Positions 17,063-25,527 of a stretch of DNA of 59,315 bases are shown here, piece after piece. A model generated the notes under the pieces. The model saw nothing but the letters and a program-made list of their open reading frames with translations. It ran no database searches and was not told where the DNA came from. Numbering within the stretch: the first letter of the stretch is position 1; each line of letters begins with the position of its first letter. The stretch is taken from NCBI GenBank assembly GCA_002179805.1, contig NAVB01000356.1, forward strand, positions 1 through 59,315, read 5' to 3'. The position numbers were made by a program, and so were the translations under genes. Origin of the DNA: Acanthamoeba lenticulata (taxonomy: Eukaryota; Discosea; Longamoebia; Acanthamoebidae).

Positions 17063-18415
17063 CAACAAGCGAAGGCGCAAAAACCCCCACGGAGACAACG
17101 ATGAGCCTTCTTCAACTTCATCTTCCCCAACAATGGCAAATGAGCTCATGCCAGAGTTGGTGGGCATCATCCTAAGCCATGTCAATCCACTCGCCCTGCC
17201 CGCCTGCCGCGCTGTTAATCGCCACTGGTTGCGCGCCCTCGGGTGTGGTGGTGGCACCCTCCTTGCTGCCTCCATCTCACGAGACGACTTTAGCACGTGT
17301 GTGGCCGCTCAAGGCTGGCTCTCGGTGCTCCAGTGGGCGTGCGCCAACGGCTGCCCGTGGGACGAGTCGACCTGTGCCAAAGCGGCCCAAAGAGGCCACC
17401 TGGAGTTGCTCAAGTGGGCGCGCACCCACGGGTGCCCGTGGGACAAGGAGACGTGCGCCTGGGCGGCCAGGGGAGGCCATCTGGAGGTGCTCCAGTGGGC
17501 CCGTGCCAACGACTGCCCGTGGGATGAGGAGACGTGCTGCTGTGCTGCAGTGGGAGGCCATCTGGAGGTGCTCAAGTGGGCGCGCGCCAACGGCTGCCCA
17601 TGGGATGAGCAGACCTGCACCTGGGCGGCCGGGGAAGGCCAGCTGGAGGTGCTCCAGTGGGCACGCGCCAACGGCTGCCCGTGGGGCAAGGGCACCTGCA
17701 ACGAGGCGGCCTCGGAAGGCCAGCTGGTGGTGCTTGAGTGGTTGCGCGCCAACGGCTGCCCGTGGGACGAGTCGACCTGTGCCAAAGCAGCCTCACAAGG
17801 CCAGCTGGACGTGCTCCAGTGGGCGCACGCCAACGGCTGCCCATGGGACGAAAAGACCGCTCCCGCGCTGCTGAGAGAGGCCACCTGGAGGTGCTCCAGT
17901 GGGCGTGCGCCAACGGCTGCCCGTGGGATGATAACACCTACGATAACGCGGCCCAGGAAGGCCACTTGCACGTGCTCCAGTGGCTGCATGCCAACGGCTA
18001 CCCGTGGTCTGAGTGCACATGTGGTTATGCAGCCAGGGGAGGCCACCTGGCGATACTCCAGTGGTTGCGCGCCAACGGCTGTGAGTGGGACGATGATGCC
18101 TGCTGGTCAGCGGCCTTGGAAGGCCACCTCGAGGTGCTCCAGTGGTTACGTGCCAACGGCTGCCCATGGGACGAACAGACATGTACATTTGCAGCTGAAA
18201 GAGGCCATCTGGAGGTGCTCAAGTGGGCGCGCGCCCACGGGTGCCCGTGGGACAAGGAGACGTGCGCCTGGGCGGCCAGGGGAGGCCATCTGGAGGTGCT
18301 CCAGTGGGCGCGCGCCAACGGCTGCCCGTGGGACGAGCAGGCTTGTAGCCAGGCAGCTGCAAGGGGAGGCCATCTGGAGGTGCTCAAGTGGTTGCGCGCC
18401 CACGGCTGCCCATGA
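17052..18415 (+). pseudogene. F-box / ankyrin-type repeat protein with one-base frameshift
   Basis: The N-terminus is basic (MEITNKRRRKN), then Ser-rich, then an F-box-like MPELVGIILSHVNPLALPAC. About 14 repeats of 27 residues follow, each with the pattern CxxAAxxGHLEVLQWARANG then CPWDExT. This ankyrin-like type is abundant in giant viruses of Acanthamoeba and in the amoeba. After repeat 7 one T is missing at about 17858 (GACCGCTCC where GACCTGCTCC is expected). The repeats resume in the next frame and run to the TGA at 18415. The break is either real decay or a sequencing error. Some repeats are nearly identical at the DNA level (for example around 17410-17500 and 18210-18300), which points to recent duplication or gene conversion. 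Confidence 0.8.
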
Positions 18416-18435
18416 GGTGAGCGCACCTAAGCGGT

Positions 18436-18441
18436 AATAAA
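18436..18441 (+). terminator. Poly(A) signal after the ankyrin-type gene
   Basis: AATAAA lies 20 nt past the stop at 18415. A short inverted repeat, AGGTG-AGCG-CACCT, sits between stop and signal (18415-18428). Confidence 0.45.
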
Positions 18442-18466
18442 GATCCTGGGGTGCTAAAGTGTGTAT

Positions 18467-19392
18467 TCAGTAAGGCAGCGAATCAATAACGGAATCGTCC
18501 GGTAACTCCTCGATAGAGATCTGTGAGTCGGGATCGCGCGGCTTGACTGTCGCCTCTGAGGGATTTACCTTGATGTCGCCGCTCTCGGGGTCGACCTCAA
18601 AAGAGTTGGAGGTGTGGATGATGCGACCGTCCTCGTCCTCCTCGATGACGTCGATCTTGCCTGTGGTCTTCTCTGGCAGCACCTCTTCGCTCACCGTCGC
18701 AGAGATCGTGGTTTCCCAACCCTCCTCCTCCTCCTCCTCGGATGGCGGCAGCGGGACCGGTGGTCGTGCCTGTCGCTTGGGGGGTGGTGGCGGAGGCGGA
18801 GCGGGGGCAGCGGCAGCAAAGTTGTTCTCCAGCTTCATGCTCTTGTGGAAGCTGGCCATGAAGTCGCTCTCCTGGACGAGCCTCATCAGACCGATGGGCA
18901 CGATCTCGCGCAGCTTCGAACGCAACACGCGCTCGTGACCACGGATGAGCGACGGATCGGCAAGGAGGTGCGTGATGGATTCGTCGAGGATGGTCTTGAG
19001 GATGTCGCGCTTGGCCGGAAGGGTGGCCTGCAGCGCCGGCCGATCCCCGCCCGTGGACTGGAGCCTCACGCAGGTGAGCACCCACGCCTTGGAGAGGAAG
19101 TAGGTCTTGAAGGCCGTGCTGAGCTGGGGCAGTTTCTCGATCATGGCATCGATCTCGTCGTTGAGCAGGGCCAGGTCCATCCGGTTGAGGCATCGCTCAA
19201 AGTGGGAATCCGGATCGCACTCGAGCCCATGCTTTTGCTGGTAGTCGGTGCTGTAGTCCTGGCACTTGTGGTAGAGCGTCACGAAAAAGTCGCACAACAA
19301 CGGCGCGATGGCGTACGACAGTTGTTCAGCCCATTCGTCACCGGCAACCTTGAAATCCTGGATGGTCTGCAAGCGGCCGCGTGACGCGCCAT
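18467..19392 (-). CDS. Unknown viral-type protein with Pro and acidic low-complexity parts
   Basis: The N-terminal 180 residues are helical and globular (DEWAEQLSYAIAPLLCDFFV, NRMDLALLNDEIDAMIEKL, ILKTILDESITHLLADPSLI). A Pro run (APAPPPPPPPKRQ), an acidic run and a charged tail ending PDDSVIDSLPY follow. The only well-placed ATG, at 19392 (MARHA), is one base out of frame with this reading. The first in-frame ATG is at 19180 and would cut off about 70 residues that look genuine. So a one-base indel near 19375-19390 or an unseen exon is likely. It is divergent from the gene at 19461, 68 nt away. Confidence 0.6.
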
Positions 19393-19460
19393 CGTGTAAA
19401 GTATGCAACCAACAAGGCGAAGATCAAAAGCGATGCTCCGACGCGCACGCGGGCAACGAT

Positions 19461-20021
19461 ATGTCGCTGAAGCTCAGGACAGAGCTGGAGAGGTTGGGTC
19501 TCGAGGTGCCACCGCCTGAACACTTCCCGTTGTCGTTCCTGCGCGACCAGCTCTTTGGCAGCGACGATAGCAAGCTCGAGGACATGTACATCGACGAGGC
19601 CATCCAACACCAGGAACCCGAGGAGGAGGAGCCCCAAGCCGAGCCCAGCGAGGAAGAGGACGATGAGGGAGAGGAGGAGGAGGAGGAGGAGGAAGGCACC
19701 AACCATGAGTGGAAGGACGGCGACCTGAAGGAGTCGCGCAAGCGCCATCGCATCGAGGACGAAGGCGAGGACGAGGCAGACGCCTTCGACGATGGCGAGG
19801 ACGAGACACCGGCCAAACACCACCGTGGCGGCTACTACTTTGAACCCGAAGTTGGGGTTGTAGAGCGCGAGAAGCCGTCCGTCGAGGAGGACGATGGTGT
19901 CAGCAGTAAGTTGATGGAACTCGTGCGCATGAGCAAAGAGGCCGGATCAGCGAGCTCCACAACAACCAGAACGCAGAGGAGGACCACCACGCGACCGCGC
20001 CGAAACGCTTCTTCTCTCTAG
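19461..20021 (+). CDS. Acidic unknown protein
   Basis: The protein has 186 residues from an ATG (MSLKLRTELERLGLEVPPPE). The first 50 residues look globular. A long Glu/Asp tract then covers about residues 58-85. HHRGGYYFEPEVGVVEREKP follows, and the end is basic and Thr/Arg-rich (TTTRTQRRTTTRPRRNASSL). The mix of acidic tract and basic tail suggests binding to histones or basic virion proteins. It lies 35 nt upstream of a basic/acidic protein gene on the same strand. No family is recognised. Confidence 0.6.
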   Translation: MSLKLRTELERLGLEVPPPEHFPLSFLRDQLFGSDDSKLEDMYIDEAIQHQEPEEEEPQAEPSEEEDDEGEEEEEEEEGTNHEWKDGDLKESRKRHRIEDEGEDEADAFDDGEDETPAKHHRGGYYFEPEVGVVEREKPSVEEDDGVSSKLMELVRMSKEAGSASSTTTRTQRRTTTRPRRNASSL

Positions 20022-20056
20022 TCAGTGTTATTAGGCCTCAAAAAAGAAGAGAATCC

Positions 20057-20485
20057 ATGGAATCAAAGCGTGTTGTCTCTGTCAAAAAGGCTGCCCCAAA
20101 GAAGGTGGCCGGCGTCAAGAGGGCTGCACCCACTGCTGTGAAGAAGCCGGCTGTCAAGAAGGTCAAGACTGCGGCAGCGCCTGCCGTCAAGAAGCGTGCC
20201 GCCAAGCCCGTCGATCGTTACGATGACGCCAAGTTCCCCGAGGACAAGGACCTCGACGACGACGAGTGGGCCTCGGACGTCGACAGCGACGAGGAGACCA
20301 GCTACAGCGAAGAGGACGAGTATGACCTGGAAGATGGCTTTATTGTGGACGATTCGGAATCCGAAGAGTCCGAAGGAGACGATGAGGATGATGAAGATGA
20401 CGACGATGGTGACATCACGGAGGAGAGCGACGATGAGGCCGTGGTCTACGAAGACTCGTCATCGGACGAAGACGATTCCGAGTGA
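20057..20485 (+). CDS. Basic N-terminus / acidic C-terminus protein, histone H1-like in composition
   Basis: The protein has 142 residues. The first 50 are Lys/Ala/Pro/Val-rich with repeated KKAAPKK and AVKKPAVKK units like histone H1 tails. The rest is almost wholly acidic (Asp, Glu, Ser), with many Ser in acidic casein-kinase-2-like contexts. Such a protein could condense DNA with one end and be held or regulated by the other. Giant viruses do package lysine-rich proteins. The last 40 nt overlap the 3' end of the convergent gene at 20446. Confidence 0.6.
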   Translation: MESKRVVSVKKAAPKKVAGVKRAAPTAVKKPAVKKVKTAAAPAVKKRAAKPVDRYDDAKFPEDKDLDDDEWASDVDSDEETSYSEEDEYDLEDGFIVDDSESEESEGDDEDDEDDDDGDITEESDDEAVVYEDSSSDEDDSE

Positions 20486-20985
20486 ACGAGTCCACGCGTC
20501 CGCAGCACATCTCCCAAACGTTCGCTGTTGCGGCGTCGCAACCAGGATTCTTCCTCTTCCTCGTGCACCGGGCTCTCATCGCAGGCATAGCTCTGAGCGG
20601 CCGGCACGAACATTCGCCGGTCGCCGCGGAGGATGGGCACGCGATTCTTGCGCAGGGTCGTGTTATAAATAAAATCGATCTTGCCCATAGTTTGGCTGAT
20701 GGTACCCCATGCTCCACGCACGCGATCCGCGACCTGCTCGTGGGTCTCCTTGACCATGCGCTTGTGTTCGGCGAAACTGTCGTCGGTGAGGCACATGTAG
20801 ACTTCGTTGATCATGCGACGTTCGGTCGGGCCGAAGCAGGTCTGGGCCTCAATATCGTTGTTCTCGGTGCGGCTAAAGTATTTCCTCAAGAACTCCCAGC
20901 CCTGGATTACGTTAAAGACCAGAGTCCCCAGGGAAGCGATCACAGACACCACCACCAGTGACAGCACAGCGTTGTCTTCGGACAT
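20446..20985 (-). CDS. Membrane protein, single N-terminal anchor
   Basis: The ATG at 20985 (MSEDNAVLSLVV) gives 179 residues. A hydrophobic segment, AVLSLVVVSVIASLGTLVF, covers about residues 5-24. A soluble domain follows (EWFLR-like WEFLRKYFSR, ERRMINEVYMCLTDDSF, EQVADRVRGAWGTISQTM). The tail is Ser/Asp-rich and acidic. This is the form expected for a protein of the virion's internal membrane or a host membrane. Its 3' end overlaps the convergent gene by 40 nt. No family is recognised. Confidence 0.6.
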   Translation of the reverse strand: MSEDNAVLSLVVVSVIASLGTLVFNVIQGWEFLRKYFSRTENNDIEAQTCFGPTERRMINEVYMCLTDDSFAEHKRMVKETHEQVADRVRGAWGTISQTMGKIDFIYNTTLRKNRVPILRGDRRMFVPAAQSYACDESPVHEEEEESWLRRRNSERLGDVLRTRGLVHSESSSSDDESS

Positions 20986-21008
20986 GTTTTCTATTTTGGG
21001 ACGATTTC

Positions 21009-22952
21009 TCAAATGAAACGCTGTCCATTGACAGGCACGGGCACATAAGGGTTATTCTGGAATGCCAGCATGAGCGATGGATCCGGTGCTCCGTAGGCCG
21101 GGGCCGTGTGATCGTGCGTCTCGTAGATGCCGCGATTTTCGAGTTCGATGGGCCGGAAGTTTGACATGCCGACACCGCCGGGGCGTGTGGCCGTCTCCGT
21201 GTACACCAGCCGGTTGGTCTCATCGAGGTATCTCGGATTCACCTCGGGATCGGTCGCCGAACCAACAGGATTCACACCCCGCGAAGGACGCGATACGCCC
21301 TCGCGCGCCAGAGCCACCTTGATGAGGTCGCCGTCACGCTCCACAACACGCGATTTGTGGAAGGCGGGATCGCCGTGCACGATACCACCGCCCGGTCCGG
21401 CGGCTTGGATGTGTTCTGTGGCCTGCTTGAGAGATGCCTCGGTGGTGAAGGGAAACAGCGTGTTGCGCACGGCACCGCCGTTGGGATCGATGCCGCTCGC
21501 TTGACCGGCGTAGGCCATGGTGGCAGCCTGGCGCATGGCACCGGGGTTGATGAAGACGTCCGTGTTGAGGACGGCATTGTGGCCCCGCTGATTGTAGGCA
21601 CCCACGTTACCGGCCTGCACGGCGGCACTGGCGGCCAACACCTTGAGACTGCCGTCGTCGGTGAACACGTGCTCCACGTTTTGGTAGGCACCGAGGGCGT
21701 TGCCGGTCGTGTTACCGGCTCGTCGTGAGGTGTACTGCGTGGCCTCCTTGGTGATGGGGACCTGGCCGCCCGAGGCGTGGTGTGGGACGGGGGCCTGGGT
21801 GAGTCCGATCGGTGCACCGTAGAACTGCGTGTTGAGGAACGGATGCAGGGACTTGAGGGTGGTGGCGTCTCCACGTTGTGCTTCGGCGGCGGCGTGCGAT
21901 CCGCGGGACGGCTGGTTGTAGACCAGCGGCTTGAACACCTGGTCGCGTCGCTCCACGTCGACGTGCAACCCTCGGCGGGCTTCCTGGCCGTGGACGATGG
22001 CGTTCTTGTGGCCGAACGCTTCGCGCGAAACAGCGTAACGCAGCGGATTACGCACTTGACCATAGACGGCCTGTGCCTTGGCCCATCCCGAGTTGCGGTG
22101 TGGTTCGCGGTGGGCGTCACGCACGTCGGCGTTGCGTGCCTCGAGGAAGAAGCCCAATGGGGCGACACGATCGGCACTGCGCTGGTGGCCCGCGAGATCT
22201 GCACCGCCCGCCCGATTGTGGATGGGCACACTGCGGTTCGGTTCGTAGCGGAACGGCCGGTAGGCTTCCGTCAGTCTGTCGTATCGGTTGGTTTGCATGT
22301 CGCCGTTGTCGTAGCGCTGGCCCTCGTCGCTCCGCATGTAGGTGGTGCGTCCTGGCACGATCTGGCCGCGGGACATGCTGGAAACGTCCAAAGTGCGGAC
22401 CGTGCTCTCCCACTGTGCCTCGGGCGGATCGTTCATGACGTCGCCCATGACTTCGCGCTTGGCCGGCTTGAAGAGTTCGGGTTCGAGGTGTTCCGGGAAG
22501 AGGGAGGTGTTGGGCGCACGACGATACATGGGACCGACCTCGGGCGCGAATCCCTCCCACAAGGCACCGGCCTCGGTGGGCGACCGCAGATCGTAGCGGT
22601 GCGGATCGTTCTCGTAGTCGAGCTCCGGCGGCAGCAGCGGAATGCGTTCCTCGGTCGTGCTGGAGCACAGCATCTGGTGCGAGGAGAACTGCCTGGTCCG
22701 GATCCGTTTGCCGCAGTGAGGGCATGTCTCGCAACACGGTGCGGCATGTTTCAGACTGCTGTCAAAGTGGCATGAGCATCCGCACTCCTCGCCGTCATTG
22801 TCGTGTTGGGGTGAGCGATTCTCGAAAAGCGATGTGCGCCAATTTACATCCTCGTACATGGAGACACCGCCACAATTCTGGGGTACCGCCATCTCGGAGA
22901 AGACGTCAAATGCATATCCGTCCGCACCATCATCAACGAAAGGTGAAGCCAT
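21009..22952 (-). CDS. Virion-type protein with N-terminal zinc finger, 647 residues
   Basis: The frame is intact from MASPFVDDGADGYAF. Residues about 57-95 hold a Cys/His cluster (ECGCSCHFDSSLKHAAPCC, then CPHCGKRIRTRQF and HQMLC) that could bind two zincs. The rest is rich in Gly, Asn, Arg and Gln with many short polar motifs: NRYDRLTEAYRPFRYEPNRS, SREAFGHKNAIVHG, PHHASGGQVPITKE, and the end NNPYVPVPVNGQRFI. That composition is typical of large NCLDV virion structural proteins, but I cannot place it in a named family. It lies 23 nt downstream of the membrane protein start and upstream of four small genes on the same strand. Confidence 0.65.
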   Translation of the reverse strand: MASPFVDDGADGYAFDVFSEMAVPQNCGGVSMYEDVNWRTSLFENRSPQHDNDGEECGCSCHFDSSLKHAAPCCETCPHCGKRIRTRQFSSHQMLCSSTTEERIPLLPPELDYENDPHRYDLRSPTEAGALWEGFAPEVGPMYRRAPNTSLFPEHLEPELFKPAKREVMGDVMNDPPEAQWESTVRTLDVSSMSRGQIVPGRTTYMRSDEGQRYDNGDMQTNRYDRLTEAYRPFRYEPNRSVPIHNRAGGADLAGHQRSADRVAPLGFFLEARNADVRDAHREPHRNSGWAKAQAVYGQVRNPLRYAVSREAFGHKNAIVHGQEARRGLHVDVERRDQVFKPLVYNQPSRGSHAAAEAQRGDATTLKSLHPFLNTQFYGAPIGLTQAPVPHHASGGQVPITKEATQYTSRRAGNTTGNALGAYQNVEHVFTDDGSLKVLAASAAVQAGNVGAYNQRGHNAVLNTDVFINPGAMRQAATMAYAGQASGIDPNGGAVRNTLFPFTTEASLKQATEHIQAAGPGGGIVHGDPAFHKSRVVERDGDLIKVALAREGVSRPSRGVNPVGSATDPEVNPRYLDETNRLVYTETATRPGGVGMSNFRPIELENRGIYETHDHTAPAYGAPDPSLMLAFQNNPYVPVPVNGQRFI

Positions 22953-23010
22953 GATGACGCGATTTACACAGTGAAGCAGAATCTATTTCGGAACAGAGAA
23001 TCACACGCGC

Positions 23011-23406
23011 TCAAAAATAGCTGAAGTCACCGTCCCTCACCTGGAAGCGCGAGTTGATGGGTTCGATGCGGTAGTCGCTCTGTTGCCAGCCCGACACGCC
23101 CGGCACGATGGAAGCGAGATCCTCAATGGCATCCATACCCGAAGACGCCTTGGGGATGCGCGTCTGGTCAGAGTCGCGGAGTTGTGTGTCGAGGTGGATG
23201 TGCTGGCCGACGTCAGAGACGCTGCCGTCGCCCATGCGGGGGATGCCGCGCGTGGGTGCCAGCTCCCAGGCGAATCCGACGGGCATGCCCTTGTTGTTGA
23301 GGGTGTCACGCGACGGGATGAGGCCCTGGAGGGCAGGTCTCGCTTGCGCGTGGGCACCGATGGAGATCTTGTGCGCGCGGGTGTTGAGTTCAGCGTAGGA
23401 CGACAT
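23011..23406 (-). CDS. Small virion-type protein, 131 residues
   Basis: The ATG at 23406 gives MSSYAELNTRAHKISIGAHA, with the rest polar and without membrane segments (WELAPTRGIPRMGDGSVSDV, GVSGWQQSDYRIEPINSRF). The composition resembles the 647-residue neighbour, which suggests a role in the same particle. It follows the gene at 23450-23836 after 43 nt. No family is recognised. Confidence 0.55.
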   Translation of the reverse strand: MSSYAELNTRAHKISIGAHAQARPALQGLIPSRDTLNNKGMPVGFAWELAPTRGIPRMGDGSVSDVGQHIHLDTQLRDSDQTRIPKASSGMDAIEDLASIVPGVSGWQQSDYRIEPINSRFQVRDGDFSYF

Positions 23407-23449
23407 TTGACCTGGGCCACCTATCAAAGTTTGAACGTGGCGGGCGCGA

Positions 23450-23836
23450 TTACCACCGGAATCCAAAGGCCTCGTCAAAGGCTCCCGTGATGCTGTCATC
23501 GTCGAGGCCGGCGTAGTTGGCGCTGGCCAGTTTGCCCGCCTCAAACGGGGTCGAGCTCGTGAGGAGCGATGAGACCGAGGCATCCGATGCCTTGAGGAAG
23601 ATAGGCCTGTGCATGGGCGCCGTGTAGGTATCGCGTGCATCGTCAAACACGGTGCTGGATCGCATGGCGTGGATCGAGTTGTCCTTTTCCTCGCTGGGAG
23701 GCGCCATCAGTTGCGTGGCATCGCCCGGCTTGTAGAGCGAGTGAGGCGTGTCGTCGCCCGCAACCTCGAAACTCAGCAGACCTCGCTGGTGGGGTTGGAT
23801 CTTGCTCTTCACGGCGTAGGGCAGTAGGAGGCTCAT
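23450..23836 (-). CDS. Small virion-type protein, 128 residues
   Basis: The ATG at 23836 gives MSLLLPYAVKSKIQPHQRGL. The body is polar (FDDARDTYTAPMHRPIFLKA, EAGKLASANYAGLDDDSITG) and ends FDEAFGFRW. It has the same style as its two larger neighbours. The gap to the membrane protein gene upstream is 53 nt. No family is recognised. Confidence 0.55.
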   Translation of the reverse strand: MSLLLPYAVKSKIQPHQRGLLSFEVAGDDTPHSLYKPGDATQLMAPPSEEKDNSIHAMRSSTVFDDARDTYTAPMHRPIFLKASDASVSSLLTSSTPFEAGKLASANYAGLDDDSITGAFDEAFGFRW

Positions 23837-23889
23837 GTTGTGCAAATGAGGACACGATACATTTTTCAGCGCAGTCAGCGCTCCTCCTT

Positions 23890-24126
23890 TTAATAGGATA
23901 TGATCTTGTAGATCAAGACACATACGACCACAAACACCAACAGGCCGATGCCGCTGATGAGCGGGTTGAGTTGGATCCACTCGAGCCAGCTCTTGGCCGC
24001 AGTCGCTGTGGTGCTCAGCGGTTGGTCCATGGACGTGACGAAAGGCCTCGGGGGAGGCGGCGGGGCAGCGAGTCCGGTCGAAGTCACGAGACGATCCATC
24101 CTTTGTTGTGCAGGTGGATCACACAT
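23890..24126 (-). CDS. Small C-terminal-anchored membrane protein
   Basis: The protein has 78 residues from MCDPPAQQRMDRL. A Pro-rich stretch (APPPPPRP) comes first, and then a strong membrane segment near the C-terminus (LISGIGLLVFVVVCVLIYKI). It is a plausible component of a virion inner membrane. Its ATG lies 3 nt past the probable true stop of the upstream gene, showing how tightly the cluster is packed. Confidence 0.6.
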   Translation of the reverse strand: MCDPPAQQRMDRLVTSTGLAAPPPPPRPFVTSMDQPLSTTATAAKSWLEWIQLNPLISGIGLLVFVVVCVLIYKIISY

Positions 24127-24129
24127 TTT

Positions 24130-24928
24130 TCACTGGTACTCGGGAGCGGGGTAGTCGCGCGCGCCCCGGTAATCGGGGTACACGTAGGCCGCCGGATCCT
24201 TGGGGGAAGGCATCCCGAATGTCGGTCGGCCCAGACGCGATGGGTCCGGCACGCGGTGCCAGGTCAGTTCGGATGTGCCTCATCAGACAATCGGCCGATT
24301 CCTTGGCGTCCATGAGTCCAACCTCAAGCATGCGGATGATGGACGAGTTGGCGTTCTTGATCTGCACTGACAGGAGGAAGAGCAACTCAATGCCATCCCA
24401 CAGTTCCTCGAGTTCCTGGGGTGTGGCTGTGGCAATGTGTTCATGCAGGTTCATGGCCGACAGCTCGCCCAGGGCCTGAGTCTCGGGTTCAAAGAGCTTG
24501 GGATCACGCTTTTCGACGAGCGTGTAGTAGTGTGGGAGCAGATGCTCATATAGAGTGAGCAGCGGCATCTTGCGCAGCTCGGGCTCCGGGGAGGCCGACA
24601 GACGCTTGATGTAGTCGCGTGCCATGTCGATGGCCGTGCGGTTGGTCGGACGGGCGGCCGCCAGCTTCTCGATCATGGTGATGAGCATGTTGTTCCAGAT
24701 ATTGTAGATTTGGGTGCTCTTGTTGATGTCAAACTCCTCGTCCTCTTCCTCTTCCTCTTCCTCACGCTTCTTCTGCTTGGCGGCCTTCTTGGCAGCCTTC
24801 TCCTGCTTCTTCTTTTCGGCGGCCTCCTTTTGCTTGGCGGTGCGCGAGCGAGGAGGACGCTGCGGGGCCGCAGGGTAGCCGTAACCGCCCAGGCTCAGCC
24901 TGGCCATCTGGGCGTTGAGCACGGGCAT
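24130..24928 (-). pseudogene. Unknown viral-type protein with one-base frameshift near its end
   Basis: From MPVLNAQMARLSLGGYGYPA the frame has a Lys/Ala/Glu-rich coiled stretch (residues about 30-65) and then a helical domain (YNIWNNMLITMIEKLAAARP, MPLLTLYEHLLPHYYTL, ELWDGIELLFLLSVQIKNAN). At about 24228-24235 an extra base seems to be present. As read, the end is an unnatural Arg/Pro tail running into the next gene. In the other frame it continues FGMPSPKDPAAYVYPDYRG and stops at 24130, just before the next ATG. That fit suggests a recent indel or a sequencing error. The N-terminal 230 residues are intact. Confidence 0.6.
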
Positions 24929-25009
24929 GGCCAGCGACGCCTGGCACCCTCGTGCCTACGTGAGGGCCGCCTCGGCTCCGCCACGTCCGGGCACCGATCT
25001 CCACCACCT

Positions 25010-25431
25010 GAGCCAACGCTCGCTTCAGAATCAACAACGCCAAGCACAGAGGAGTGTAACGCGCGGCTACTGCGCCTACCCCGAACTCAGCGGCAGCGGA
25101 TACGGCAGCATGGTGTGTGGTGCGATTGTGGTGATGGTTCATGGCCCAGTGTGGCTCAGCGCCTGGGTTGCTGTTCTCGTCGGTGCGGGGTGCGCCACTC
25201 AGCTCAGGTGCGGTCTCCAGCTTGTGCAGGCGCATGGTGCTGGAGGCTGGCCTGACTGCCAGAGTGTCCTCGCACTCCCTCCGGATAGGAGGGGCCACGG
25301 CTGCGGTTGCGGCCGGGATGAGCCGTGAGCAGGTCATGACCATCGGTGGCAGTCCAATGGACCGCTACCTGCGCGCGTTCGAGGTGGCACGCCTTGGGGC
25401 CTCTGCCTCCATCCTTGGAGTGGCCCTCTGA
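25010..25431 (+). pseudogene. Tyrosine recombinase remnant (Crypton/DIRS type)
   Basis: The C-terminal catalytic part reads APLSSGAVSSLCRRMV, then VSSHSLRIGGATAAVAAGMS, EQVMTIGG and MDRYLRAFEVARLG. The HSLR is the His-x-x-Arg of the active site and the Tyr of DRYLRAF is the likely nucleophile. An upstream piece, LLRLPRTQRQRIRQHGVWCD (about 25065-25120), lies in another frame, so the gene is broken. The N-terminal domain is missing. It is the only non-viral, non-host piece at the right edge of the island and may be the trace of the element that brought or flanked the insertion. Confidence 0.7.
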
Positions 25432-25527
25432 CCTCCTCCTGTTGGTTATTATTATTTTGGGAGGGCTGGGTGGTAATGAGATTTTGTTTGAAGGAGTGTG
25501 TATTTGCATTGGACGGACACTTTCGCC

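Noticed and set aside
17400..18400. CRISPR-like array from the 81-nt periodicity
   Set aside because: The repeats are in-frame coding units of an ankyrin-type protein with no unique spacers, and the genome is eukaryotic.
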